From Serratia proteamaculans_D (lineage in GTDB: Bacteria > Pseudomonadota > Gammaproteobacteria > Enterobacterales > Enterobacteriaceae): a DNA stretch of 64,000 nucleotides. The DNA lies in the NCBI RefSeq assembly GCF_049959315.1, contig NZ_CP188201.1, one strand, 5' to 3'. Position 1 is the stretch's first letter; each line of letters opens with the position of its first letter. A program made the translations under genes and the position numbers. The notes beneath the pieces are model-generated. The model had not been told where the DNA came from and did not search any database. It saw nothing but the letters and a program-made list of their open reading frames with translations. This document shows positions 33,240 through 42,625 of the stretch, in pieces.

Positions 33240-34724
33240 TTAGCCTTTTTTCAGGTGGCTCATCAGACGTTTACGCTTGCGCATCTGGTTCGGCGTCAGC
33301 AGGTTGCGCTTGCCGGCGAACGGGTTCTCACCCTCTTTGAACTGGATGCGGATTGGCGTACCCATCACCTTCAGAGAACGACGGAAGTAGTTCATCAGGT
33401 AGCGTTTGTACGAATCGGACAGATCGGTCACCTGGTTGCCGTGGATCACCACAATCGGCGGGTTATACCCACCGGCGTGCGCATATTTCAGCTTCACGCG
33501 GCGGCCACGTACCAACGGCGGTTGGTGATCGTCGGCAGCCATCTGCATGATTTTGGTCAGCATCGAGGTGTTCACGCGACGGGTCGCACACTCGTAAGCT
33601 TCCAGTACCGAAACGAACAAGTTGCCAACGCCGCTGCCATGCAGGGCAGAGATAAAGTGAATACGGGCGAAATCGACAAAGCCCAGACGCAGATCGAGCA
33701 TCTCTTTCACGTGATCGCGATCTTCCTCGCTCATGCCGTCCCACTTGTTGACCACAATCACCAGTGAGCGCCCACTATTGAGGATAAAGCCGAGCAGCGA
33801 GAGATCCTGATCGGAAATGCCTTCGCGTGCATCCACCACCAGCAACACCACGTTGGCGTCTTCGATCGCCTGCAGGGTTTTGATTACCGAGAACTTCTCT
33901 ACGGTTTCCGTCACCTTGCCGCGCTTACGTACCCCGGCGGTGTCGATCAGCACATATTCGCGCTCGTCGCGGACCATCGGGATATAGATGCTGTCACGGG
34001 TCGTGCCCGGCATGTCGTATACCACGACACGATCTTCACCGAGGATGCGGTTAGTCAGTGTGGACTTACCTACGTTAGGACGCCCCACGATAGCCAGCTT
34101 GATTGGCAGATCCTGCGGGTTGAAGTCGTCTTCCGGCTCTTCTTCTGCGCCTTCGAGGGTTTCACCTTCTTGCTCGGCCCAATAAGCGGCGTTAGCCTCT
34201 TCTTCGGTCAGCTCGACTTCTTCCGGCTTTTCACCAACAAACGGCACCAGTACGTGCTCGATCAACTGCGCTACACCACGACCGTGGGAAGCCGCGATCG
34301 GATGCACGTCGCCCAGGCCCAGCGAATAGAAATCGGCGGCGGCCATGTCTGGATCCATACCGTCGGTTTTGTTGGCGACCAGGAAGGTGGCTTTCTGACG
34401 GTTGCGCAGATGCTGGGCAATGCCCAGATCGGCCGGCATCAGACCGGCGCGAGCATCAACCATAAACAGCACGATGTCTGCTTCTTCGATCGCCAGCAGC
34501 GACTGACCGGCCATGCGTGTTTCAACGCCATCTTCGGTGCCGTCAATGCCCCCGGTATCGACGATAATAAATTCATTACCCTCAACCTCAGCACGACCAT
34601 ACTTGCGGTCTCGCGTTAGCCCGGGGAAATCCGCCACCAGCGCATCGCGCGTATGGGTTAAACGGTTAAACAAGGTGGATTTACCCACATTCGGGCGCCC
34701 TACTAGCGCGACGACAGGTATCAT
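33240..34724 (-). CDS. der: Ribosome-associated GTPase Der (EngA)
   Basis: A 494-residue essential GTPase for 50S ribosome assembly. Two tandem G domains are visible, each with GRPNVGKST, a DTGG or DTAG switch, and NKTDGMD or NKWDGMS specificity motifs. An acidic linker (about 160-205, rich in Glu) separates them. A C-terminal KH-like domain ends NQMRKRKRLMSHLKKG. Normal length. A terminator follows, and an independent terminator separates it from bamB upstream. Confidence 0.98.
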   Translation of the reverse strand: MIPVVALVGRPNVGKSTLFNRLTHTRDALVADFPGLTRDRKYGRAEVEGNEFIIVDTGGIDGTEDGVETRMAGQSLLAIEEADIVLFMVDARAGLMPADLGIAQHLRNRQKATFLVANKTDGMDPDMAAADFYSLGLGDVHPIAASHGRGVAQLIEHVLVPFVGEKPEEVELTEEEANAAYWAEQEGETLEGAEEEPEDDFNPQDLPIKLAIVGRPNVGKSTLTNRILGEDRVVVYDMPGTTRDSIYIPMVRDEREYVLIDTAGVRKRGKVTETVEKFSVIKTLQAIEDANVVLLVVDAREGISDQDLSLLGFILNSGRSLVIVVNKWDGMSEEDRDHVKEMLDLRLGFVDFARIHFISALHGSGVGNLFVSVLEAYECATRRVNTSMLTKIMQMAADDHQPPLVRGRRVKLKYAHAGGYNPPIVVIHGNQVTDLSDSYKRYLMNYFRRSLKVMGTPIRIQFKEGENPFAGKRNLLTPNQMRKRKRLMSHLKKG

Positions 34725-34792
34725 TGTGAAGCCTCATTACTTAATAATCAATGCGTTACTACACTATGGATAGACACCAGAAGTGCAGCTTA

Positions 34793-34831
34793 TAAAAATA
34801 CGAAACGGCCCCTGAACATTCAGGAGCCGTT
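34793..34831 (-). terminator. bamB intrinsic terminator
   Basis: On the minus strand AACGGCTCCTGA pairs with TCAGGGGCCGTT around a short loop, followed by TCGTATTTTTAT. It lies between the bamB stop and the der start. Confidence 0.75.
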
Positions 34832-34854
34832 GGCAATCCGTGCGACGATCGGCG

Positions 34855-36036
34855 TTAGCGGGTGAAAGCGTAAACTTTTCCGCCCTTCGCCTGGATGACC
34901 AGCTTATCGCCAGCTACCACCGGCGCAGACAGGAAACCGGAGCTATCCACTTCCTGCTGAGCAACAAAACGGCCGTCCGTGGTGTTAATCCAGTGCAGGT
35001 AACCTTCAGAGTCACCGGTCACCAGGAAACCATTGTACATCACCGGCGGAGTCAGGTTGCGGTGCAGCAAATCGCTCTGCGTCCATACGGTCACGCCACC
35101 TTCGGTGCTCAACGCCACCACGCGATCGTTCTGATCGATAAGGTAGATGCGGCCTGCATCAACGATAAAGTCGTTCACCGAGCCCAGTTCACGCTTCCAC
35201 ATGATCTGGCCGGAACGCAGATCCAACGCCGTCAGATTGCCATTGTAACCTAATGCGTAGACAACGCCCTCAACAATCACCGGCGTAGTGTCGACATCGT
35301 TCAAACGATCGATTTCGGTCGCGCCGCTCGGCTGGGAAATACGTTGCTGCCAAATCAACTGACCTTGCTGCATCAGCACGGCATTTACACGACCGTTATC
35401 ACCGCCAACAATGGCTGCGCCAAAGGCAACGGCCGGTGCGGATTCACCGCGCAACGACAGTGAAGGCATGTCCAGGTTAACCGTCCACTTCACCGCGCCG
35501 TCAGATTCGTTCAGCGCCTGCAGCAGGCCGTTGGAAGTGTGGATCAGTACCATACCGTCGCTGATCACCGGACGTGAAATCGCTTCGCCGGCCACCTTGG
35601 TCTGCCAGGCTACGGTACCGTCTGAGGTATTGAGCGCGTACACCACGGCTTTCTCACTGCCAACGTAAGCCTTGTCACCCGCTACCGCCATACCGCCCGA
35701 CAGCAGTGCCGGCAGGTTGCTGGAGAAGAAGCCGGTTTTCTCAGAGAGATCAACCTTCCACTTTTCGTTACCGTTGTCGGCATCCAGTGCTTTCACGATG
35801 CCATGACGATCGGCGGCGTAAATAGTGTTGTCCTGGAAAGCTGGACGCAGGTGAGAATAGAACTCACCAACACCGTCGCCGACCGAGGTACTCCACGCCT
35901 TGTTCGGCGTGAACTGATTTTCAACTTTCGGCAGCGGCGACATGGTAACCACGTCTTCTTCACTGTTAAACAGCGAGCAACCACTCAGCAAGGCAACGGA
36001 AACCAGTCCGACCAAGAGTGTTTTACGCAATTGCAT
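34855..36036 (-). CDS. bamB: Outer membrane assembly lipoprotein BamB
   Basis: A 393-residue lipoprotein with lipobox LLSGC (Cys20) and a PQQ-like beta-propeller of about eight blades (repeats such as GIVKALDADNGNEKW, VVYALNTSDGTVAWQ, NLTALDLRSGQIMWKRE). It is the BamB subunit of the BAM complex in the periplasm, which folds beta-barrel proteins into the outer membrane. It starts 11 bases after yfgM, the order found in E. coli. A terminator follows. Confidence 0.97.
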   Translation of the reverse strand: MQLRKTLLVGLVSVALLSGCSLFNSEEDVVTMSPLPKVENQFTPNKAWSTSVGDGVGEFYSHLRPAFQDNTIYAADRHGIVKALDADNGNEKWKVDLSEKTGFFSSNLPALLSGGMAVAGDKAYVGSEKAVVYALNTSDGTVAWQTKVAGEAISRPVISDGMVLIHTSNGLLQALNESDGAVKWTVNLDMPSLSLRGESAPAVAFGAAIVGGDNGRVNAVLMQQGQLIWQQRISQPSGATEIDRLNDVDTTPVIVEGVVYALGYNGNLTALDLRSGQIMWKRELGSVNDFIVDAGRIYLIDQNDRVVALSTEGGVTVWTQSDLLHRNLTPPVMYNGFLVTGDSEGYLHWINTTDGRFVAQQEVDSSGFLSAPVVAGDKLVIQAKGGKVYAFTR

Positions 36037-36047
36037 GGGAATTCCCC

Positions 36048-36668
36048 TTAGCTGGACAAGTTATTCAATTTCATGCGCAGCAGAACCTGCAGCGCCTGAG
36101 AAGCGTTAGACTCAATGCCTTTACTGTAAGCTTCGCGCGCACCTTTGGTGTCACTTTTAGCCAACAACACGTCGCCGCGCGTATCCTGCGCCATCGCCGC
36201 CCAGCCTTCGCCTTTCACGCCATCCAGCGTTTTCAGCGCGTCATCCAGCTTTTTCTCCTGCAGCTGGACACGGGCCAGACGCAGGTTAATCATCGAAAGC
36301 ATGTTTTCGTCTTTGGTCTGGCCCTGAGCCAACACCAATTGTTGATCTGCCTTGGCAAACTCATTCTGTTCAACAAAATGCTTCGCCAGCTCCAGAGAGG
36401 CCAGCACGCCGTAGCTGTTGCTGTTGGCCTGGGCAAACTTCTCCGCGGCAGCGACATCATCCGGCTTACCGACAGCCAGACGATCGCTGGCTTCCTGATA
36501 AGATTGGGACGCAGCCATCATGTTGGAGTTTTCGTGGCTCTGCCAGTAACGCCAGCCGACCAGGGCACCAATTCCGAGCACCACGCCCACTGCCAGCGCT
36601 TTGCCATTTTCGGCAAAGAACCGACGCACGGCGTCGACTTGTTCGTTTTCAGTGGTATAGACTTCCAC
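36048..36668 (-). CDS. yfgM: Periplasmic chaperone-network protein YfgM
   Basis: A 206-residue single-pass inner-membrane protein: a cytoplasmic N-terminus (VYTTENEQVDAVRRFFAENGK), a membrane helix (about 23-43) and a periplasmic TPR-like domain (about 60-206). YfgM associates with SecYEG/PpiD and helps hand over newly exported proteins. It lies between hisS and bamB, as in E. coli, 13 bases downstream of hisS. Confidence 0.95.
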   Translation of the reverse strand: MEVYTTENEQVDAVRRFFAENGKALAVGVVLGIGALVGWRYWQSHENSNMMAASQSYQEASDRLAVGKPDDVAAAEKFAQANSNSYGVLASLELAKHFVEQNEFAKADQQLVLAQGQTKDENMLSMINLRLARVQLQEKKLDDALKTLDGVKGEGWAAMAQDTRGDVLLAKSDTKGAREAYSKGIESNASQALQVLLRMKLNNLSS

Positions 36669-36681
36669 GGTGTCCTTCTCC

Positions 36682-37956
36682 TTAACCTAACATCAGAGCC
36701 AGGCGCACTGCGACTTCGCTTTGCGCCAGCGTTTCTTGTTCACCACTGCGCAGGTCCTTAACCACCACCTGCTGGGCTGCGACTTCGTTCTCACCCAGGA
36801 TCAGGGCGACGCGCGCGCCCCACTTATCCGCACGGGTGATCTGCTTCTTAAAGTTACCACCGCCGTAGTTGGTCATCAGTTTGAGCTGCGGCGCTGCATC
36901 ACGCACGCGCTCCGCCAGCTGCATTGCTGCACTCTGAGTACCGGCACCGGAGGAGATCACATACACGTCAATGGTCGCCGCAGCCTTGAACTCCGGGTTA
37001 ACCGCCTGAACCAGCAGCACCAGACGCTCCAGGCCCATGGCGAAACCGACCGCCGGCGTTGCACGCCCGCCCAGTTGCTCTACCAGACCGTCATAACGAC
37101 CACCGGCACACACCGTACCCTGAGCACCCAGACTGGTGGTTACCCATTCGAATACCGTGCGGTTGTAGTAGTCCAGACCGCGCACCAGGCGTTCATTGAT
37201 GGTATATGGGATGCCTGCCTGCGCCAAAAGTTCACACAGACCTTCGAAGTGGGCTTTGGAATCTTCATCCAGATACTCGGACAGGCGGGGCGCGTCGTTC
37301 AACAGCGCCTGCACTTCCGGGTTTTTCGAGTCCAGTACGCGCAGCGGATTGCTGTACATACGGCGTTTGCAATCTTCGTCCAGCTTCTCCTGATGCTGTT
37401 CCAGGAAGGCCACCAGAGCATCACGGTAGTTGGCACGCGCTTCCAGTGATCCGATGGAGTTCAGCTCCAGCTTGACGTGCTCGGAGATCCCCAGCGCTTT
37501 CCACCAGCGGGCGCTCAGCAGGATCAGCTCAGCGTCGATATCCGGGCCCTGCAGGCCAAATACTTCAGCCCCCAGTTGATGGAACTGGCGATAGCGGCCT
37601 TTTTGCGGGCGCTCGTAGCGGAACATCGGACCGACGTACCACAGACGCTGCTCCTGATTGTACAGCAGACCATGTTCGATGCCGGCGCGAACGCAACCAG
37701 CCGTGCCTTCCGGACGCAGCGTCAGGCTTTCACCGTTGCGATCGTCGAAGGTATACATCTCTTTTTCCACGACGTCGGTCACTTCGCCGATCGCGCGTTT
37801 GAATAACGGGGTCTGCTCTACAATCGGCAAGCGGATTTCGCTGTAACCGTAGCCGCTAAGCACCTGCTTGAGGATGCCTTCAATACGCTGCCATAATGCC
37901 GTTTCTTCCGGCAGGTAGTCGTTCATGCCGCGAATGGCTTGAATGTTCTTTGCCAC
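36682..37956 (-). CDS. hisS: Histidyl-tRNA synthetase
   Basis: A 424-residue class II aminoacyl-tRNA synthetase. Motif 2 region RPEGTAGCVRAGIEH, the histidine-specific signature LVRGLDYYNRTVFEW and motif 3 GFAMGLERL are present, followed by the anticodon-binding domain (about 330-424). It charges tRNA-His. It is upstream of yfgM on the same strand, with ispG preceding it by 138 bases and a hairpin between. Confidence 0.98.
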   Translation of the reverse strand: MAKNIQAIRGMNDYLPEETALWQRIEGILKQVLSGYGYSEIRLPIVEQTPLFKRAIGEVTDVVEKEMYTFDDRNGESLTLRPEGTAGCVRAGIEHGLLYNQEQRLWYVGPMFRYERPQKGRYRQFHQLGAEVFGLQGPDIDAELILLSARWWKALGISEHVKLELNSIGSLEARANYRDALVAFLEQHQEKLDEDCKRRMYSNPLRVLDSKNPEVQALLNDAPRLSEYLDEDSKAHFEGLCELLAQAGIPYTINERLVRGLDYYNRTVFEWVTTSLGAQGTVCAGGRYDGLVEQLGGRATPAVGFAMGLERLVLLVQAVNPEFKAAATIDVYVISSGAGTQSAAMQLAERVRDAAPQLKLMTNYGGGNFKKQITRADKWGARVALILGENEVAAQQVVVKDLRSGEQETLAQSEVAVRLALMLG

Positions 37957-38051
37957 GTGAGTTCTCTGTCCGTTGTCTATAAAAATGAACCCGATTATAG
38001 GGACTTTGCCGCTCCGTATTCAACGCGAATACCGAGTTCTGCCCCCGGGCT

Positions 38052-38078
38052 CATAAACAAGCGGGCTAAAAAGCCCGC
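38052..38078 (-). terminator. ispG-hisS intergenic hairpin
   Basis: GCGGGCT and AGCCCGC form a 7-bp stem with a 4-base loop, 16 bases after the ispG stop; the U tract on the minus strand is weak (TTGTTTATG). Possibly a partial terminator. Confidence 0.55.
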
Positions 38079-38094
38079 CATATCGGTGTAATGC

Positions 38095-39216
38095 TTATTT
38101 TTCCAGCAGGTTGACCGCGATGCGATTGCTTTCATCCATCATCGACGCCTTGGCGCGAATTTTGGCTTCAAGTTGATCAATCATCTGCTCGTTGTCGAAA
38201 CGTTCTTTCTGGCGCACGCCGTCTTCGTAGAAACCGCTCTTTTTATGGCCACCGGTCACACCCAGCGTGGAAACCAGCGCTTCGCCCGGCCCATTGACCA
38301 CACAGCCGATAATCGAAATGTCCATCGGCGTGATGATGTCTTCCAGACGCTGTTCCAACGCGTTGACCGTGCCGATAACGTCAAATTCCTGACGTGAACA
38401 GGTCGGGCACGCGATAAAGTTAATGCCGCGGGCGCGGATGCGCAGCGATTTCAGAATGTCGAAACCGACCTTAACCTCTTCCACCGGATCGGCTGCCAAT
38501 GAGATACGCAGGGTATCGCCAATGCCTTCCGACAGCAGCAGCCCCAAACCAATCGCCGACTTCACTGAACCACTGCGTGCGCCACCGGCTTCGGTGATGC
38601 CCAGGTGCAACGGCTGATCGATACGCGCAGCCAACAGACGATAGGATTGCACCGCCAGGAACACATCGGATGCCTTGACGCTCACTTTGAACTGGTCGAA
38701 GTTGAGACGATCAAGGATATCAACGTGGCGCATGGCAGATTCGAGCAGCGCTTCCGGCGTAGGTTCGCCGTATTTTTCCTGGATGTCTTTTTCCAGCGAA
38801 CCGCCATTCACCCCGATACGGATTGGGATGTTTTTGTCGCGCGCGCAGTCTACGACCGAACGGATACGCGACTCGTTACCGATATTGCCCGGGTTGATGC
38901 GCAGGCAGTCTACGCCATACTCGGCAACCTGCAGCGCGATACGGTAATCGAAGTGGATATCGGCGACCAGCGGCACGTTAACCTGCTGCTTGATCAGTTT
39001 GAACGCCTCGGCGGCATCCATGGTGGGAACTGAAACGCGGACGATATCAACGCCCACGCGCTCCAGTGCTTTGATCTGATTAACCGTTGCTTCAACATCA
39101 GTGGTACGGGTGTTAGTCATCGACTGCACAGCAATCGGCGCACCATCACCAATAGGCACATTGCCGACGTAAATTCGCGTTGATTTTCGACGGATGATGG
39201 GCGATTGGTTATGCAT
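38095..39216 (-). CDS. ispG: 4-hydroxy-3-methylbut-2-en-1-yl diphosphate synthase
   Basis: A 373-residue Fe-S enzyme (GcpE) of the MEP isoprenoid pathway, making HMBPP from MEcPP. The N-terminal TIM barrel (about 1-240; VADIHFDYRIALQVAEYG) is followed by the 4Fe-4S domain with cysteines in CPTCSRQEFD and GCVVNGPGEA. Upstream by 48 bases is rodZ, so it probably belongs to a rodZ-ispG-hisS-yfgM transcription group, with optional stops. Confidence 0.98.
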   Translation of the reverse strand: MHNQSPIIRRKSTRIYVGNVPIGDGAPIAVQSMTNTRTTDVEATVNQIKALERVGVDIVRVSVPTMDAAEAFKLIKQQVNVPLVADIHFDYRIALQVAEYGVDCLRINPGNIGNESRIRSVVDCARDKNIPIRIGVNGGSLEKDIQEKYGEPTPEALLESAMRHVDILDRLNFDQFKVSVKASDVFLAVQSYRLLAARIDQPLHLGITEAGGARSGSVKSAIGLGLLLSEGIGDTLRISLAADPVEEVKVGFDILKSLRIRARGINFIACPTCSRQEFDVIGTVNALEQRLEDIITPMDISIIGCVVNGPGEALVSTLGVTGGHKKSGFYEDGVRQKERFDNEQMIDQLEAKIRAKASMMDESNRIAVNLLEK

Positions 39217-39264
39217 TACTTAACTCTCCATTGTTGCCCTGACTCAACGACAATGGCCGCGCAA

Positions 39265-40236
39265 TCACTGCGCGGCAACGGTCAGACGAGCAACACGGTT
39301 TGACTTAACAAACCGGCTTAAATCAACCGGCTTACCTTGATATTGAATCTGTACTGCGGCCGGTGCGCCGATGGTCAGTTTGTATGGCGCGGTACCCGCC
39401 AGGCTCAGCTTGCCGCCGCTTTTCTGGCTACCGCTGTACAACGTTTTACCGCTGGCATCACTCACCTGCAGCCAACAGTCGGCGGAGAACTCCATGACCA
39501 GCGCGTTAGGATCAACCGCCGCTGCAGCCACGCCCGCATCAGCGGTTGGCAACGGTGCAGCCGGAGCCGCAGGCGTTGTCTCTGGCAGCGTTGTCTGGCT
39601 TGGTGAAACCACCGCAGGTTGCTGCGCGGTTGCACTGCCGCTAACGGCCGGAGTCTGAGACTGCTGTGGAGCAACGCCGGTATCAACCGGCGTGGAACCA
39701 TTGTCAGCCAGAGGCGCACTGTTGTCGGCATTGCTGTCGGTCAACGGCACTGACTGGCCTTCATTGTTTTGTGAAAGCTGGGCAGAGGATTGATCGGCCA
39801 TGGTGACGATCTCTTCCTGCTGGGCCTTGTGGTTTTGCCACCACCAGGCACCGGTCAGGCCAACCACCACGAAAACGATCAGCCAGGTGAAGCTCATCAG
39901 CCAGCCGTCGCGTTTTTTGCGGCGCTTGCCCAATGAGAAACTCTGCATTGGGGCAACTTTCGCTACCTTCAGCGGAGCCTGCTTGGCCAGCATCGGCAGC
40001 AGTTCATCCTCTGGCAAACGCACCAGCTTGGCATAGGAACGGATATAACCCCGCACGAAGGTTGAAGCCAAATCTGCGGACAGATTGTCTTCTTCGATAT
40101 CGCGCACGGTAGACATTTTGAGGCACAGGCGTTCTGCAACGGCCTGTTGACTCAACCCGAGTTGTTCACGGGCCTGACGCAGACGTTCGCCTGTCGTCAT
40201 TGATACAGTTTTATCTTGGGAGGCTTCAGTATTCAT
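39265..40236 (-). CDS. rodZ: Cytoskeleton protein RodZ
   Basis: A 323-residue bitopic protein linking MreB to the cell-wall elongation machinery. An N-terminal Cro/C1-type helix-turn-helix (about 15-80; RLRQAREQLGLSQQAVAERL), a membrane helix (about 112-135; SFTWLIVFVVVGLTG), a Pro/Ser/Thr-rich periplasmic linker and a C-terminal beta domain (about 245-323) are all visible. It overlaps the end of pilW by 11 bases, indicating translational coupling. Confidence 0.96.
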   Translation of the reverse strand: MNTEASQDKTVSMTTGERLRQAREQLGLSQQAVAERLCLKMSTVRDIEEDNLSADLASTFVRGYIRSYAKLVRLPEDELLPMLAKQAPLKVAKVAPMQSFSLGKRRKKRDGWLMSFTWLIVFVVVGLTGAWWWQNHKAQQEEIVTMADQSSAQLSQNNEGQSVPLTDSNADNSAPLADNGSTPVDTGVAPQQSQTPAVSGSATAQQPAVVSPSQTTLPETTPAAPAAPLPTADAGVAAAAVDPNALVMEFSADCWLQVSDASGKTLYSGSQKSGGKLSLAGTAPYKLTIGAPAAVQIQYQGKPVDLSRFVKSNRVARLTVAAQ

Positions 40237-40987
40237 TAGCTAAGAACTGCTGGTACTGTTTGGATTGTGGAAAACTTCGCGATAACTGCTTGCCATAGCG
40301 TTGCACGCTATCCTGGCGCCCGGCTAACGCGGCGAAACGAATCTGTAACCATAAGCTGTCGGCGCTAGCCGGCAGAACATGCTGATAACTATCGAGTAAA
40401 AGTTGCGACTGTGCGCGCTTCCCTTCTCCAAATTGCTTTTCTGCCTCCACCAACAGTGGAGCGCCTTTGTCCGGATCGATCTTCATTGCACGCGTTAACA
40501 AGGTACGTGCTTCATCGTTCTGTCCGGCCTTGAGAAAACAGTAACCTGCGTTTTCCAGGCTGTCGGCAACCTGACCGTAATCCGGTGCTACTGCCGCAGC
40601 GCTAAACTGCTGTTGTGCCGGTACATACTGCCCTAAACTGCAAAGAAACGCACCGTAATTATTCAGCACGGTGCCATTGTTCGGCGCAAGTTTGAGCGCT
40701 TGCTGATAACGCTGTTCGGCCGCGCTATTTTCGCCCATTCGCTGCTCATAAAGCGCCATGCCCAATTGGGTACGGTAATCCTGTGGGGCAGCGTCTGCCG
40801 CTTTCTCCAGATTCTGTCGCGCGGCGGGTAAATCGCCCTGCTTGAGATATTCCAGACCCAGTTGCAAACGCGTCTGACCCGCTTGCGACTGTGCGTCTTT
40901 TTCTTCCGGCGTTGAACCAGAACAGCCGGCCAGTAAACCGGCCGCCAGCAACGTTCCCCACAGAGTCAGCTTCATGCCTGCATTCAT
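40226..40987 (-). CDS. pilW: Type IV pilus biogenesis/stability lipoprotein PilW (PilF)
   Basis: A 253-residue lipoprotein with lipobox LLAGC (Cys22 from the first ATG) and about six TPR repeats (LGLEYLKQGDLPAARQNLEKA and following). PilW/PilF helps outer-membrane secretin assembly in species with type IV pili; in enterobacteria lacking the full pilus set it is kept between rlmN and rodZ. An internal ATG at the fifth codon is also possible. Overlaps rodZ. Confidence 0.93.
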   Translation of the reverse strand: MNAGMKLTLWGTLLAAGLLAGCSGSTPEEKDAQSQAGQTRLQLGLEYLKQGDLPAARQNLEKAADAAPQDYRTQLGMALYEQRMGENSAAEQRYQQALKLAPNNGTVLNNYGAFLCSLGQYVPAQQQFSAAAVAPDYGQVADSLENAGYCFLKAGQNDEARTLLTRAMKIDPDKGAPLLVEAEKQFGEGKRAQSQLLLDSYQHVLPASADSLWLQIRFAALAGRQDSVQRYGKQLSRSFPQSKQYQQFLANEY

Positions 40988-41062
40988 TTCCTTGTCAGAT
41001 GTTACCTAAGCGTCTGATTACATAACAGACTGTAAGATAACAAAAAAATCATGCTATAGGGT

Positions 41063-42259
41063 TCAGACCGCACGTACGGAGATAGGTTCCCCGGCCATTT
41101 TCTTTTTCAGGGTACGCTTGGTACGGTCGATCACTTCACCCGCCAGTTGCCCGCAGGCGGCATCGATATCATCACCACGGGTTTTACGAACAATAGTCGT
41201 AAAGCCGTATTCCATCAACACTTTGGAAAAACGATCCACCCGGCTGTTGGAGCTGCGGCCGTAAGGTGCACCCGGGAACGGGTTCCATGGGATCAGGTTG
41301 ATCTTGCATGGCGTATCCTTGAGGACTTCTGCCAGCTGGTGCGCGTCGTCGGTGCTGTCGTTGATGTGGTCCAGCATCACGTACTCAACCGTTACCCGGC
41401 CCTGGTTGGCATTGGATTTTGCCAGGTAGCGACGTACCGCCGCCAGGAAGGTCTCGATATTGTATTTGCGGTTGATCGGCACGATGTCGTCGCGGATCTT
41501 GTCGTTCGGCGCATGCAGCGAGATCGCCAGCGCAACATCGATCATATCGCCCAACTTGTCCAGTGCCGGCACCACGCCGGAGGTAGACAGGGTCACACGA
41601 CGCTTGGACAGGCCAAAACCGAAGTCGTCCAGCATGATTTCCATCGCCGGTACCACGTTGTTCAGGTTGAGCAACGGTTCACCCATCCCCATCATCACCA
41701 CGTTGGTGATCGGGCGTTCGCCGGTCACTTTCAGCGCGCCGATGATTTTCGCCGCACGCCACACCTGACCAATGATTTCCGACACGCGCAGGTTGCGGTT
41801 AAAGCCTTGCTGAGCGGTCGAGCAGAATTTGCATTCCAGTGCACAACCCACCTGGGAGGAAACACACAGGGTCGCACGGTCGCCGTCCGGGATATACACG
41901 GTTTCGACCTGCTGATCGCCCACTTTGATCGCCCATTTAATGGTGCCATCGGCTGAGCGCTGTTCTTCCGCCACTTCTGGCGCACGGATCTCGGCGACGC
42001 TCTGCAATTTATTGCGCAGAACCTTGTTAATGTCGGTCATCTGCTCAAAGTCATCGCAGCAATAGTGGTACATCCACTTCATGACCTGATCGGCACGGAA
42101 GGGTTTCTCGCCCATTTTGGCGAAAAACTCACGCAATTGCTGACGGTTCAAATCCAGCAGGTTAATTTTGGCCACAGCCGGTTGTTCCGCGTTAACGGAT
42201 TGAGTAGTCAGCGAATTATTTTCAGACACGATGTGCTCGGACGTGATGGGTTCTAACAT
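41063..42259 (-). CDS. rlmN: 23S rRNA (A2503) / tRNA (A37) methyltransferase RlmN
   Basis: A 398-residue radical-SAM methyltransferase. The 4Fe-4S cluster motif is CALECKFC, within the usual region after VSSQVG. The VMMGMGEPLLN and SLHAPND segments and the second catalytic cysteine near DIDAACGQLAG are present. It methylates C2 of A2503 in 23S rRNA and of A37 in some tRNAs. It follows ndk with a 366-base gap that contains a terminator and an ERIC element, so it likely has its own promoter. Confidence 0.97.
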   Translation of the reverse strand: MLEPITSEHIVSENNSLTTQSVNAEQPAVAKINLLDLNRQQLREFFAKMGEKPFRADQVMKWMYHYCCDDFEQMTDINKVLRNKLQSVAEIRAPEVAEEQRSADGTIKWAIKVGDQQVETVYIPDGDRATLCVSSQVGCALECKFCSTAQQGFNRNLRVSEIIGQVWRAAKIIGALKVTGERPITNVVMMGMGEPLLNLNNVVPAMEIMLDDFGFGLSKRRVTLSTSGVVPALDKLGDMIDVALAISLHAPNDKIRDDIVPINRKYNIETFLAAVRRYLAKSNANQGRVTVEYVMLDHINDSTDDAHQLAEVLKDTPCKINLIPWNPFPGAPYGRSSNSRVDRFSKVLMEYGFTTIVRKTRGDDIDAACGQLAGEVIDRTKRTLKKKMAGEPISVRAV

Positions 42260-42350
42260 AATTGATCTCTGGCCTCGTTGTTACACGTTACGGCGCGAAA
42301 GAGTGGAAAGTAAGTGCGTCGTTCAACCCGCATCAATTGCGGTGACGGCG

Positions 42351-42390
42351 CTAAAAGCGCGCCCCTGACAAGAAGCCTCATCAGGGGCGC
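42351..42390 (-). terminator. Terminator between ndk and rlmN
   Basis: A perfect 11-bp stem (CGCGCCCCTGA / TCAGGGGCGCG) with a 12-base loop, followed on the minus strand by CTTTTAGC. It is the likely end of the ndk transcript, past the ERIC element. Confidence 0.8.
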
Positions 42391-42497
42391 GGCATTGTAC
42401 AAATTTTAGTAGCCGCTTTCCACGTCTGAAAGACATTCAGGGCATTTTTATTGTTTCAGCCGATGAATGAAATATTCTAACGTAGAGCTCATCCACT

Positions 42498-42623
42498 TAT
42501 ACCCTATGAATTTCAAGTCGCAGCTAGGCGCCCAGCTCACTCATCCCCAGGCGCTTACTTAAGTAAGTAACTGGGGGGAGTGAGTGCAGGTAACAACGCT
42601 GCGGCTTGAAAGGCGACGGGTAT
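42498..42623. repeat. ERIC (IRU) element
   Basis: A 126-bp imperfect palindrome, the canonical ERIC length, bounded by TATACCC and GGGTAT-like ends. The central inverted repeat contains AAGTAAGCGCCTGGGGATGAG (as two near-copies) and AAGTAAGTAACTGGGG, corresponding to the conserved ERIC1 and ERIC2 primer regions. It begins two bases after the ndk stop codon and would fold as a long hairpin in the ndk mRNA. Apart from this and the terminator at 42351, the 42260-42625 gap shows nothing else. Confidence 0.93.
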
Positions 42624-42625
42624 GA

